Assembly: GCA_024645155.1 (NCBI GenBank)
Contig: JAHEGF010000090.1
Location: 1-11,944 of the forward strand
Length of the DNA: 11,944 bases
From: Phyllobacteriaceae bacterium
GTDB lineage: Bacteria > Pseudomonadota > Alphaproteobacteria > Rhizobiales > Rhizobiaceae
Direction of reading: 5' to 3'
This document shows positions 1 through 5,908 of the stretch, piece by piece. Both the position numbers and the translations under genes were made by a program. Positions within the stretch are counted from its first letter, which is position 1. Every line of letters starts with the position of its first letter. Under the pieces are notes generated by a model. It made no database searches. It was not told the origin of the DNA and saw only the letters and a list, made by a program, of their open reading frames with translations.

Positions 1-356
1 AGGGTATACAGGCCAATATTGGCGCCGAGATCGATAAATGTACCGCCTTCAGGGGTCCCGGAGACCAGGAAATCGATTTCACGGCGGTTGTAGCCAGGAT
101 AGATCAGTAGCGAATCCTCGATCAGGTTCGCACCCTTGCGTACCCGAAATGCGGAGCCGTTGGATCGGACATCGATACATTGATGAGACCCGCTCCGCCG
201 CACAAGATTGGCGATTGGCCGGCGGAAGCTGCCGCGGTAGAACGGCGGAATTTTTGCAAATGCAATAATTGCCGATTGTAGCGCATTTGGCGCGAAGGCA
301 CCGAAAGGCGGCTCGTTTTCCTCGACCAGATCAATCGGCTGGTACAGGTCGCTCAT
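1..356 (-). CDS. FkbM family SAM-dependent methyltransferase, N-terminal part (runs off left edge)
   Basis: The reading frame is open from an ATG at 356 to the left edge, giving 118 complete residues and no stop. Residues about 105-118 read GGTFIDLGANIGLYT, the glycine-rich SAM-binding motif I in the form typical of FkbM-type methyltransferases. It is preceded by the family's usual YPGYNRREIDFL-type stretch at about 86-97. Members methylate hydroxyl groups of sugars, lipids or secondary metabolites; the substrate here cannot be told. There is no signal peptide, so a cytoplasmic enzyme is expected. The start lies only 16 bases after the sdhA stop on the same strand, with a GAGGG overlapping that stop (13 bases from the ATG), so it is probably co-transcribed with sdhCDA. 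The family call is strong, the exact role unknown; the catalytic C-terminal part lies outside the window. Confidence 0.85.
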   Translation of the reverse strand, partial: MSDLYQPIDLVEENEPPFGAFAPNALQSAIIAFAKIPPFYRGSFRRPIANLVRRSGSHQCIDVRSNGSAFRVRKGANLIEDSLLIYPGYNRREIDFLVSGTPEGGTFIDLGANIGLYT

Positions 357-372
357 GGCCGGAACAGCACCC

Positions 373-2229
373 TCAATATACCCTCGCTTTGGGGAGGATC
401 TTTTTTGGATCGATACCACCCTTGGCGATTGAAAGAAGCGGTTCGGTGTGTACGCCGCGGTAATCGAGCCGGACCTTGCCCTTCGCATCGACCCATGACA
501 GCGTGTGCTTGCGCCAATTCTTGTCGTCACGGTCGGGGAAATCCTCGCGTGCATGGGCGCCGCGACTCTCCTTGCGCGCTTCTGCCGAGTGAACCGTAGT
601 AATGGCGTTGGCCATAAGGTTTTCCAGTTCGAGCGTTTCAACGAGGTCGGAGTTCCAGATCATCGAGCGATCGGTAACCTTCAGATCATTGAGGCCGTTC
701 CAGATTTCCGATACCCGCTTGCAGCCGTTGGCGAGCGTTTTCTGGGTGCGGAACACCGCCGCATCTTCCTGCATGGCTTTCTGCATGGAAAGCCGCAGAT
801 CAGCGGTCGGCGTGGTTCCGCCCGCATGACGTAAGCGGTCGAACCGTTCCATGATCATGTCGCAGGACTTCTGATTGATCGCGGGAACCGCTGCATCGCG
901 GTCGACCACCTGACCCGCGCGAATGGCGGATGCGCGACCAAACACCACCAGATCGATCAGCGAGTTCGAGCCGAGCCTGTTGGCACCATGGACCGATGCA
1001 CAGCCGGCTTCGCCCACTGCCATCAGGCCGGGCGAGACGCGGTCCGGCGCATTTTTGGCCGGGTTGAGCACCTCGCCCCAGAAATTGGTTGGAATGCCAC
1101 CCATGTTGTAGTGAACCGTCGGCAATACGGGAATCGGCTCGCGGGTCAGGTCAACACCGGCAAATATCTTTGCCGATTCAGAGATACCAGGCAGGCGTTC
1201 GGCCAGAACCGCGGGGTCGAGATGGTCGAGATGCAGGAATATGTGGTCCTTGTCCTTGCCGACGCCCCTGCCCTCGCGGATTTCCATGGTCATGCAACGC
1301 GAGACGACATCGCGCGATGCGAGATCCTTTGCCGATGGCGCGTAACGCTCCATGAACCTTTCGCCTTCGGAGTTGACCAGATAACCGCCTTCTCCGCGGG
1401 CGCCCTCGGTGATCAGGCATCCGGCGCCATAGATCCCGGTCGGGTGAAACTGAACAAATTCCATATCCTGAAGCGGCAGGCCGGCACGGGCGATCATGCC
1501 GTTGCCGTCACCGGTGCAGGTGTGAGCCGATGTGCAGGAAAAGTAGCTACGGCCGTAACCGCCTGTGGCCAGAACGACCAGCTTTGCCGAAAAGCGATGG
1601 ATCGTACCGTTGTCGAGGTTCCAGGCAACAACGCCTGTGCAGGTGCCGTCGTCGTCCATGATCAGGTCGAGCGCGAAATACTCGATGAAGAACTGGGCAT
1701 TGTTGCGCAGCGACTGGCCGTAAAGCGTGTGCAATATCGCGTGGCCGGTGCGGTCGGCGGCGGCGCAGGTCCGCTGAACCGGCGGGCCGTCACCGAAATT
1801 CATCATGTGCCCGCCAAAGGGGCGCTGATAGATTTCGCCCTTTTCGGTACGCGAAAAAGGCACACCATAGTGTTCCAGTTCGTAGACAGCGGCCGGTGCC
1901 TCGCGGGCGAGATACTCCATTGCATCGACATCACCAAGCCAGTCGGAACCCTTGACCGTGTCATAGAGGTGCCACTGCCAATGGTCGGCGCCCATGTTGG
2001 ACAACGAAGCGGCGATGCCGCCTTGAGCGGCAACGGTGTGGCTGCGGGTCGGAAAGACCTTGGTGATGCAGGCGGTTTTCAGGCCCTGCTCGGCCATGCC
2101 AAGCGTCGCCCGCAATCCCGCGCCGCCGGCGCCGACAACCACGACATCGAATGCATGATCGACATATTGATAGGCCGCCCCGTTTGCCGATGGTGCCTTG
2201 CCGTCCGTTTTCTGCTGTTTTCTCGCCAT
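373..2229 (-). CDS. sdhA: Succinate dehydrogenase flavoprotein subunit
   Basis: This 618-residue protein is the FAD-carrying catalytic subunit of complex II. It oxidises succinate to fumarate at the cytoplasmic face of the inner membrane. Visible landmarks: the Rossmann motif GAGGAG at 33-38; TRSH with His64 as the expected covalent FAD ligand; HPTG at 262-265; SRDVVSR with Arg306 as the likely catalytic proton shuttle; TVHYNMGGIPT with His373; and HGANRLG with Arg418. The C-terminus PKARVY is typical of alphaproteobacterial SdhA. Length is slightly above the usual 600-613 because of a short Lys-rich N-terminal extension. A GGAGG lies 11 bases before the ATG, overlapping the end of sdhD, and the start is 7 bases after the sdhD stop, so the genes are translated as one operon. 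sdhB does not follow directly. Confidence 0.98.
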   Translation of the reverse strand: MARKQQKTDGKAPSANGAAYQYVDHAFDVVVVGAGGAGLRATLGMAEQGLKTACITKVFPTRSHTVAAQGGIAASLSNMGADHWQWHLYDTVKGSDWLGDVDAMEYLAREAPAAVYELEHYGVPFSRTEKGEIYQRPFGGHMMNFGDGPPVQRTCAAADRTGHAILHTLYGQSLRNNAQFFIEYFALDLIMDDDGTCTGVVAWNLDNGTIHRFSAKLVVLATGGYGRSYFSCTSAHTCTGDGNGMIARAGLPLQDMEFVQFHPTGIYGAGCLITEGARGEGGYLVNSEGERFMERYAPSAKDLASRDVVSRCMTMEIREGRGVGKDKDHIFLHLDHLDPAVLAERLPGISESAKIFAGVDLTREPIPVLPTVHYNMGGIPTNFWGEVLNPAKNAPDRVSPGLMAVGEAGCASVHGANRLGSNSLIDLVVFGRASAIRAGQVVDRDAAVPAINQKSCDMIMERFDRLRHAGGTTPTADLRLSMQKAMQEDAAVFRTQKTLANGCKRVSEIWNGLNDLKVTDRSMIWNSDLVETLELENLMANAITTVHSAEARKESRGAHAREDFPDRDDKNWRKHTLSWVDAKGKVRLDYRGVHTEPLLSIAKGGIDPKKILPKARVY

Positions 2230-2236
2230 CGACGGT

Positions 2237-2620
2237 TCAGCCTCCGAAAGCCAGTTTCAAGATTGCAAATATCATCGCCGCACCCAGGATCATGGTAACG
2301 AAGGTGTTGAACATCAGCAGCGCGATCTTGCTGCCTTCGCCATGAACATAGTCTTCTATGACAACCTGCATGCCGAGGCGCATGTGAAAGAGGACCGAAA
2401 CGACAGCCAGGAGGAGCAGCAGTGCAGTGACGGGGCTCGTCATGACTGATCGGACATGGTCGTGGCTGGTGCCGTTCAAGGATACAAGCAGGCCGACGAA
2501 AAAAAGCGTCAGAGGGATATTGGCGATTGCCGTCAGGCGCTGCATCCAGAAGTGCCCTGTACCCTCGCGCGCGGAACCTGCGCCACGAACCTTGCCTAGC
2601 GGTGTCCGCATATCGGTCAT
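2237..2620 (-). CDS. sdhD: Succinate dehydrogenase membrane anchor subunit D
   Basis: This 127-residue hydrophobic protein is the second membrane anchor of complex II. With SdhC it holds the SdhAB catalytic part at the membrane, binds haem b and forms the ubiquinone site. Three membrane segments are visible at about 30-48, 60-82 and 100-124. The motif HMRLGMQVVIEDYVH at about 79-93 is the SdhD signature, carrying the expected haem-ligand His and quinone-site residues. A strong GGGAGG sits just upstream of the ATG. The gene starts 12 bases after the sdhC stop and ends 7 bases before sdhA, in the normal sdhC-D-A order. Confidence 0.95.
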   Translation of the reverse strand: MTDMRTPLGKVRGAGSAREGTGHFWMQRLTAIANIPLTLFFVGLLVSLNGTSHDHVRSVMTSPVTALLLLLAVVSVLFHMRLGMQVVIEDYVHGEGSKIALLMFNTFVTMILGAAMIFAILKLAFGG

Positions 2621-2632
2621 GATTTTTCCTCC

Positions 2633-3034
2633 CTAGCCGCGAACCAAGTAGCCGGCAATCCAGACCAGCAGGGTAAGTACGATCGAACCCGCCAGTGTCA
2701 GCCAGGCCATCCGGGTCGTTGTATCCTTGTCGAGCCCGCGGCCGGTGTCCCAAACCAGATGGCGCATGCCGCCGATCATGTGATGCAGCAGCGCCCAGGT
2801 ATAGCCGAAAAGCACAATCCGGCCGAACCAGGATCCGAAAAAGCTGCTGGCAGTATCAAACGCGGCCGAGCCCGACGCCGCGGCCAGCAGCCACCAGGCC
2901 AAAAGAACGGTTCCCCCATAAAGCGCGACGCCGGTCAAACGGTGGATGATCGACATCACCATGGTGGGTATCGGTTTGTAGATCGACAGGTGAGGAGACA
3001 GGGGACGTTCCCTCATCGAACCTGGTTTGCTCAT
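2633..3034 (-). CDS. sdhC: Succinate dehydrogenase cytochrome b556 subunit C
   Basis: This 133-residue membrane anchor of complex II has the family signature RPLSPHLSIYKP near its N-terminus, then SIIHRLTGVALY opening the first membrane helix, and LLHHMIGGMRHLVWD, which carries the expected haem b ligand His. Three membrane segments are evident (about 25-48, 65-88, 105-130). I chose the ATG at 3034, with GGGG about 7 bases upstream. A GTG four codons further out (3046) would add only MGHA and has no ribosome-binding site of its own. It is the first gene of the sdhCDA operon, and a plausible sigma-70 promoter lies about 50 bases upstream. Confidence 0.95.
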   Translation of the reverse strand: MSKPGSMRERPLSPHLSIYKPIPTMVMSIIHRLTGVALYGGTVLLAWWLLAAASGSAAFDTASSFFGSWFGRIVLFGYTWALLHHMIGGMRHLVWDTGRGLDKDTTTRMAWLTLAGSIVLTLLVWIAGYLVRG

Positions 3035-3061
3035 GGCGTGCCCCACAACGACTGAATGGAA

Positions 3062-3075
3062 ACCCGGTTTCGGGT
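3062..3075 (-). other. Small hairpin in sdhC 5' leader
   Basis: ACCCG and CGGGT pair around a 4-base loop between the putative sdh promoter and the sdhC start. It would lie in the 5' untranslated region if the proposed promoter is right. The stem is only 5 bp, so a role is uncertain. Confidence 0.3.
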
Positions 3076-3087
3076 CAGGGTTCCGCT

Positions 3088-3116
3088 TGTCTAGCGATGT
3101 TTTTGCAGCGCGTCAA
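3088..3116 (-). promoter_or_regulatory. Candidate sigma-70 promoter of sdhCDA
   Basis: On the minus strand TTGACG (3116-3111, five of six matches to the -35 consensus) is followed after 17 bases by TAGACA (3093-3088, a weak -10, three of six). The predicted start near 3081 would give a leader of about 47 bases. Spacing and -35 are good, and the -10 weakness is common in alphaproteobacteria. The rest of the gap, 3117-3245, is AT-richer and shows nothing else I can name. Confidence 0.45.
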
Positions 3117-3245
3117 AGCCTCCGGACCGCACGAAAGGCGGTCAATTCGGAAATGGGCGGAACAATGGCAAATTCAATCGTTTAAGACGGCCTGCGCGTA
3201 TCGAAAATGCATTTATTCCGTGAACGTGATTGGCTGTGACGCAAA

Positions 3246-3575
3246 TTACCTGCGGCAAGCCAGGGGCGGTTCGCCAGCTACCATCCACAGGGCTTCATGA
3301 TCCTCGAGCACGAGCGCATGGGATGGTGTGCCAAACCGGCTTTGCGAACCGGGGGGTGATGCAGGCAGGAGAATGTCCTCGCCACCGGCGCCATTGATGA
3401 CGACGCTGGTAGACCGGCGTTCGACGCGCAAGACAACCCCACCTCCACAGCGGAAGGTGGATCGCGCCGCATAGCCGGGCTCGCCTCCAAAAGAGCCAAC
3501 GCTTTGGCAAGCGCTGCCAGTCGCGAGAAGAGGAATGAGGATTAGACCTGCATGCCGTTTTATCTTGATGCCCAT
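3246..3575 (-). CDS. MliC-like exported protein (putative C-type lysozyme inhibitor family)
   Basis: This small 109-residue protein has a basic N-terminus and a hydrophobic stretch ending LLATGSAC (residues 16-23). That suggests export; Cys23 may be lipidated, although the lipobox is poor because Gly stands at -3 instead of Leu or Val. The mature part fits the eight-stranded MliC/PliC pattern: FRCGGGVVLRV near 41-51, VVINGAGGEDILL near 58-70, a Ser-rich SQSRF near 77-81, EALWMVAGEPPLAC at the end. Cys43 and Cys107 are placed as the family's conserved disulphide. MliC proteins inhibit host or environmental C-type lysozyme in the envelope. AGGA lies 5 bases before the ATG. The gene starts 15 bases after the acetyltransferase stop, so the two are probably co-transcribed. 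The family match is by eye and moderately sure. Confidence 0.6.
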   Translation of the reverse strand: MGIKIKRHAGLILIPLLATGSACQSVGSFGGEPGYAARSTFRCGGGVVLRVERRSTSVVINGAGGEDILLPASPPGSQSRFGTPSHALVLEDHEALWMVAGEPPLACRR

Positions 3576-3590
3576 ATATCCTGAGCCGCG

Positions 3591-4052
3591 TTACTTGTTA
3601 TCAAAACGAATAATAAAACTTGTCCAGTCGGCAGGTGCCGCAATCTGTTCATAAAGCTTGCGTCCGTGGTCCGGATCGCGCGGGGCGTTGAGCATCAGTT
3701 TTGACCAGCCACGATCTTCTGCCTGATCGGCCAGCACATCAACCAGCGCCTTGGCGATTCCACGGCCGCGATGTTCGTGATGGACGAAAATGTGGTCGCA
3801 GGAGCCGCACCGCCTACCGGAAACCGGCTCGGGCAGGTCGTAAAAAACACAGAAACCGACAAGGTCGCCATCAATGCGGGCGCCCAGCATTTCCGCGGTG
3901 CGGTCCTGGAGGAGCCTTTCCGCATAAAATTCGTCCGGACGCCGCGGAGCGCCGCGTTTCAATGCCTGGGCATAACTTGCCAGAAGCGGAGCCAGCTCGT
4001 GCGCGTCCTTCAAATGCAACAGTGAGATTTCTATGGATGGTTTGGTGGACAT
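3591..4052 (-). CDS. GNAT family N-acetyltransferase
   Basis: This 153-residue protein has the Gcn5-related fold. Beta strand 1 is near IEISLLHL, the beta4/alpha3 acetyl-CoA motif is HHEHRGRGIAKAL (residues about 91-103, with the R-x-x-G-x-A loop at 95-100), and a late Tyr in KLYEQIA (about 132-138) is positioned as in catalytic GNATs. It should transfer an acetyl group from acetyl-CoA to an amine; the substrate is unknown. I chose the ATG at 4052 because the fold begins at once after it. A GTG at 4103 would add 17 residues of non-domain sequence. Neither has a clear ribosome-binding site. It is the first gene of a pair with the MliC-like protein and diverges from the exported protein gene across a CtrA-like box. 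Confidence 0.85.
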   Translation of the reverse strand: MSTKPSIEISLLHLKDAHELAPLLASYAQALKRGAPRRPDEFYAERLLQDRTAEMLGARIDGDLVGFCVFYDLPEPVSGRRCGSCDHIFVHHEHRGRGIAKALVDVLADQAEDRGWSKLMLNAPRDPDHGRKLYEQIAAPADWTSFIIRFDNK

Positions 4053-4115
4053 GCATGCAGGTTTGCCCGGCGATCGGGTTAGCGTCAAGACGCATTTGTG
4101 CACTGCCGAACGGCG

Positions 4116-4123
4116 TTAACCAT
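4116..4123 (+). promoter_or_regulatory. CtrA-like half site TTAACCAT
   Basis: An exact TTAACCAT lies in the divergent region, 64 bases upstream of the preferred acetyltransferase start. It matches the half-site form described for the response regulator CtrA. Short motifs occur by chance, so its weight comes from the full box 47 bases away. Confidence 0.4.
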
Positions 4124-4169
4124 ATTTTCAATGGCAGAGGCAGATTCGCCGGTTGGCAGGCGACATTCG

Positions 4170-4185
4170 TTAACAAAAGGTTAAT
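4170..4185 (-). promoter_or_regulatory. Full CtrA-type box (TTAA-N7-TTAAC)
   Basis: The minus strand around 4184-4169 reads TTAACCTTTTGTTAAC, a perfect fit to the CtrA consensus TTAA-N7-TTAAC; the plus strand also fits TTAA-N7-TTAA because the site is an inverted repeat. It sits between two divergent genes, ending 45 bases before the exported protein ATG. A TTAACC at 4211-4216 and a GATTC (GANTC, the CcrM methylation target) at 4143-4147 lie nearby. CtrA is the cell-cycle master regulator of alphaproteobacteria. Binding is inferred from sequence only. Confidence 0.5.
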
Positions 4186-4228
4186 ATGCCGGTGAGGAGG
4201 CTGCAAAGTCTTAACCGGAGGACGCGCC

Positions 4229-4669
4229 ATGCGTAAATTCACGGAGTATGCCGTGCCAGGTCTGATATCCGCCGCGGTTATTGCCGCCGCGGTTTTTGCA
4301 ATTGATGCGAACCCGGCGGCAGCTGGCCAATATGTTGACGGCCACTATGTCTATTCAGACAATTTCGGAAACCTGGTCATCCAAAGGCCCGGTAGCTACA
4401 AGCAGATCGTGATCGGCAAGGGATATTTGGTGGAACAGTTTCAGGGTGATCAGGTAAAAGCTGAACCAAGTCAGCCGCCAGCTGTATTGTACCGGAACCG
4501 TGACGAATACGAACCCGGCGAAGAGGCAAGCGAGGAACGTCGCTATGTGGTCATTGGCCCGGAAAGCGGTGCGACCTGCGTTGGCGGCGCGACGGTTCTG
4601 CGTGGCCGGTCCTTCATGTATGGTGTGCCGCGCGGCGTGACGCCTTCAATCGGGAATGTCTGCAGATAG
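4229..4669 (+). CDS. Small exported protein of unknown function
   Basis: I do not recognise a named family. The 146-residue product has a basic N-terminus, a hydrophobic core (about 9-25) and a likely signal peptidase I site after NPAAAG near residue 33, so it should be periplasmic or secreted. The mature part opens with a Tyr/Gly-rich stretch (GQYVDGHYVYSDNFGN). An acidic segment follows (about 92-103), then a C-terminal part with two cysteines (Cys117, Cys145) that could form a disulphide, ending GVPRGVTPSIGNVCR. An excellent GGAGG lies 7 bases before the ATG. The gene diverges from the acetyltransferase, and its upstream region holds the CtrA-like box. It converges on the protease gene with 39 bases between the stops. 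No clear terminator is visible there, only a GCAATTGC palindrome. Confidence 0.85.
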   Translation: MRKFTEYAVPGLISAAVIAAAVFAIDANPAAAGQYVDGHYVYSDNFGNLVIQRPGSYKQIVIGKGYLVEQFQGDQVKAEPSQPPAVLYRNRDEYEPGEEASEERRYVVIGPESGATCVGGATVLRGRSFMYGVPRGVTPSIGNVCR

Positions 4670-4708
4670 CAGCGCAATTGCTGGGGTGACTTGCGAACAA
4701 GCTGGCGG

Positions 4709-5833
4709 TTAGCGCCGGAGACCGCTTGACGACGCCCAGCCGTCCAGGCCTTGCCAGCGGATCCGGCACCATGGTTTCTTTGTCAGGCCGTCATCGGATT
4801 TGCGGCAGGTGCCATCGAAGACAACGACCCCTTTCGTCCCTGCGGGAATCGACCCGATTATCCCGTGGCTTGTGCCCGGCCCCGATCGGACATTCAGCCT
4901 GTTCTGGGAAATCCGTTCGGGAATACTGGCAATGAAATGATCTTGCACCGGATCGGCGGGGGCCGGTGTTGCTGCAGGAGGCGACGGGATTGCGGTATTT
5001 GGCGCTGCAAGGCCCCGACCCAAATGTTCGAGAATTGCTTGAATCGACGTGCCGGCATTGAATGATGACTGGCTGTCGCCGGTGAGGCCACCGGAATGAT
5101 GAAGCGCAACCACACGGTGGCTGTTGTCGAAAACAAGCGACCCGGAGCTGCCGCCAAGAGTGTCGCAGCGATGGCGGAATACATGCCCATTGTAGGCGGC
5201 CCCGGGATAGGCCTTGCAGCGGAACCGCGTCAGCCTAAGGGGAAGACCGGCCGGATGGTGAAAGATGACCAGCGAGGAGTTGGGCTCTACTCGCGCCGGA
5301 ACCACCTCGACATGCCCGTATTTCTGGCCGGGATTGCCCTCGACGTGCAACAGGGAAAAGTCGAGCCCGGCATCCGCGTTCAACGGATCGATGTCGACAG
5401 GATATGAGTCGACTGCATCCTGATCCTGACGCAGGTATCCCAGGTGTATAATCGCCTTTAGGACCGTGCCTTCAAATCCCGGAATGCAATGGTAATTCGT
5501 CAGCAGACGATCATCTGAAACCAGGGTGGCCGTGCATGTCGCAACGCCTTCGCTGCCGTCCTTGCCGCGGACCAGCATGGAGAGCCTGCCAACAGGCCGC
5601 GACTGTTTGCGGAAGATATCACCTTCGTTGAATTCGCTCAGCGGTTCAAAGACACCGTTTTTTTGAGACTGTATGTAGCTGTCATTGCCACCAAGACTCT
5701 GGTTCGGCCGCAAATTGGCATTGCCGAACTGGTTGGCGGGAAACAGCAGGTCCTGGGCACAGGAAAACGGGGCGCTGGCCAACAATGCGAAAATGGACGC
5801 AATAATGAATACCGGAATCCTGATGACCGCCAT
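4709..5833 (-). CDS. Exported trypsin-like serine protease with C-terminal SH3b domain
   Basis: The 374-residue product starts with a signal peptide (cleavage likely after SCA, residue 26). The protease domain at about 85-275 shows the chymotrypsin-fold triad: His115 in LLTNYHC, Asp158 in AGLDFSLL and Ser230 in GGSSGSLVF. Cysteine pairs Cys100/Cys116 and Cys206/Cys223 sit around His and Ser as in V8-type and bacterial S1 proteases. A Pro/Ala-rich linker (about 280-295) leads to a bacterial SH3 domain (about 310-374) beginning NRLNVRSGPGTSHGIIG, usually a cell-wall or peptide binding module. It probably cleaves proteins in the periplasm or outside; the substrate is unknown. I chose the ATG at 5833 because GGGAGG stands 10 bases upstream. 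A GTG at 5866 would add 11 residues encoded across that same ribosome-binding site. It lies 75 bases downstream of leuC on the same strand. Confidence 0.9.
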   Translation of the reverse strand: MAVIRIPVFIIASIFALLASAPFSCAQDLLFPANQFGNANLRPNQSLGGNDSYIQSQKNGVFEPLSEFNEGDIFRKQSRPVGRLSMLVRGKDGSEGVATCTATLVSDDRLLTNYHCIPGFEGTVLKAIIHLGYLRQDQDAVDSYPVDIDPLNADAGLDFSLLHVEGNPGQKYGHVEVVPARVEPNSSLVIFHHPAGLPLRLTRFRCKAYPGAAYNGHVFRHRCDTLGGSSGSLVFDNSHRVVALHHSGGLTGDSQSSFNAGTSIQAILEHLGRGLAAPNTAIPSPPAATPAPADPVQDHFIASIPERISQNRLNVRSGPGTSHGIIGSIPAGTKGVVVFDGTCRKSDDGLTKKPWCRIRWQGLDGWASSSGLRR

Positions 5834-5877
5834 GCCGCGCAATCCTCCCTTATAGAACCGATGCACGATAAATCCCG

Positions 5878-5896
5878 CCGGCCACGGCTTTGCCGG
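5878..5896 (-). terminator. Possible weak terminator after leuC
   Basis: CCGGC and GCCGG (5 bp) close a loop that can itself pair as CGGC/GCCG. On the minus strand the hairpin is followed by CGGGATTTATCG, only loosely T-rich. It lies 12 bases after the leuC stop and may separate leuC from the protease gene, but read-through is plausible. Confidence 0.25.
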
Positions 5897-5908
5897 ACCT
5901 TCAGCGTG

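Noticed and set aside
988..2298. A 436-codon frame on the plus strand opposite sdhA
   Set aside because: It lies antisense to a highly conserved sdhA, its product is Cys/Arg-rich without a recognisable domain, and long antisense frames are common in GC-rich genes.
4670..4708. Bidirectional terminator between the exported protein gene and the protease gene
   Set aside because: Only a short GCAATTGC palindrome and a 4-bp CAGC/GCTG pair are present, with no T-tract on either strand.
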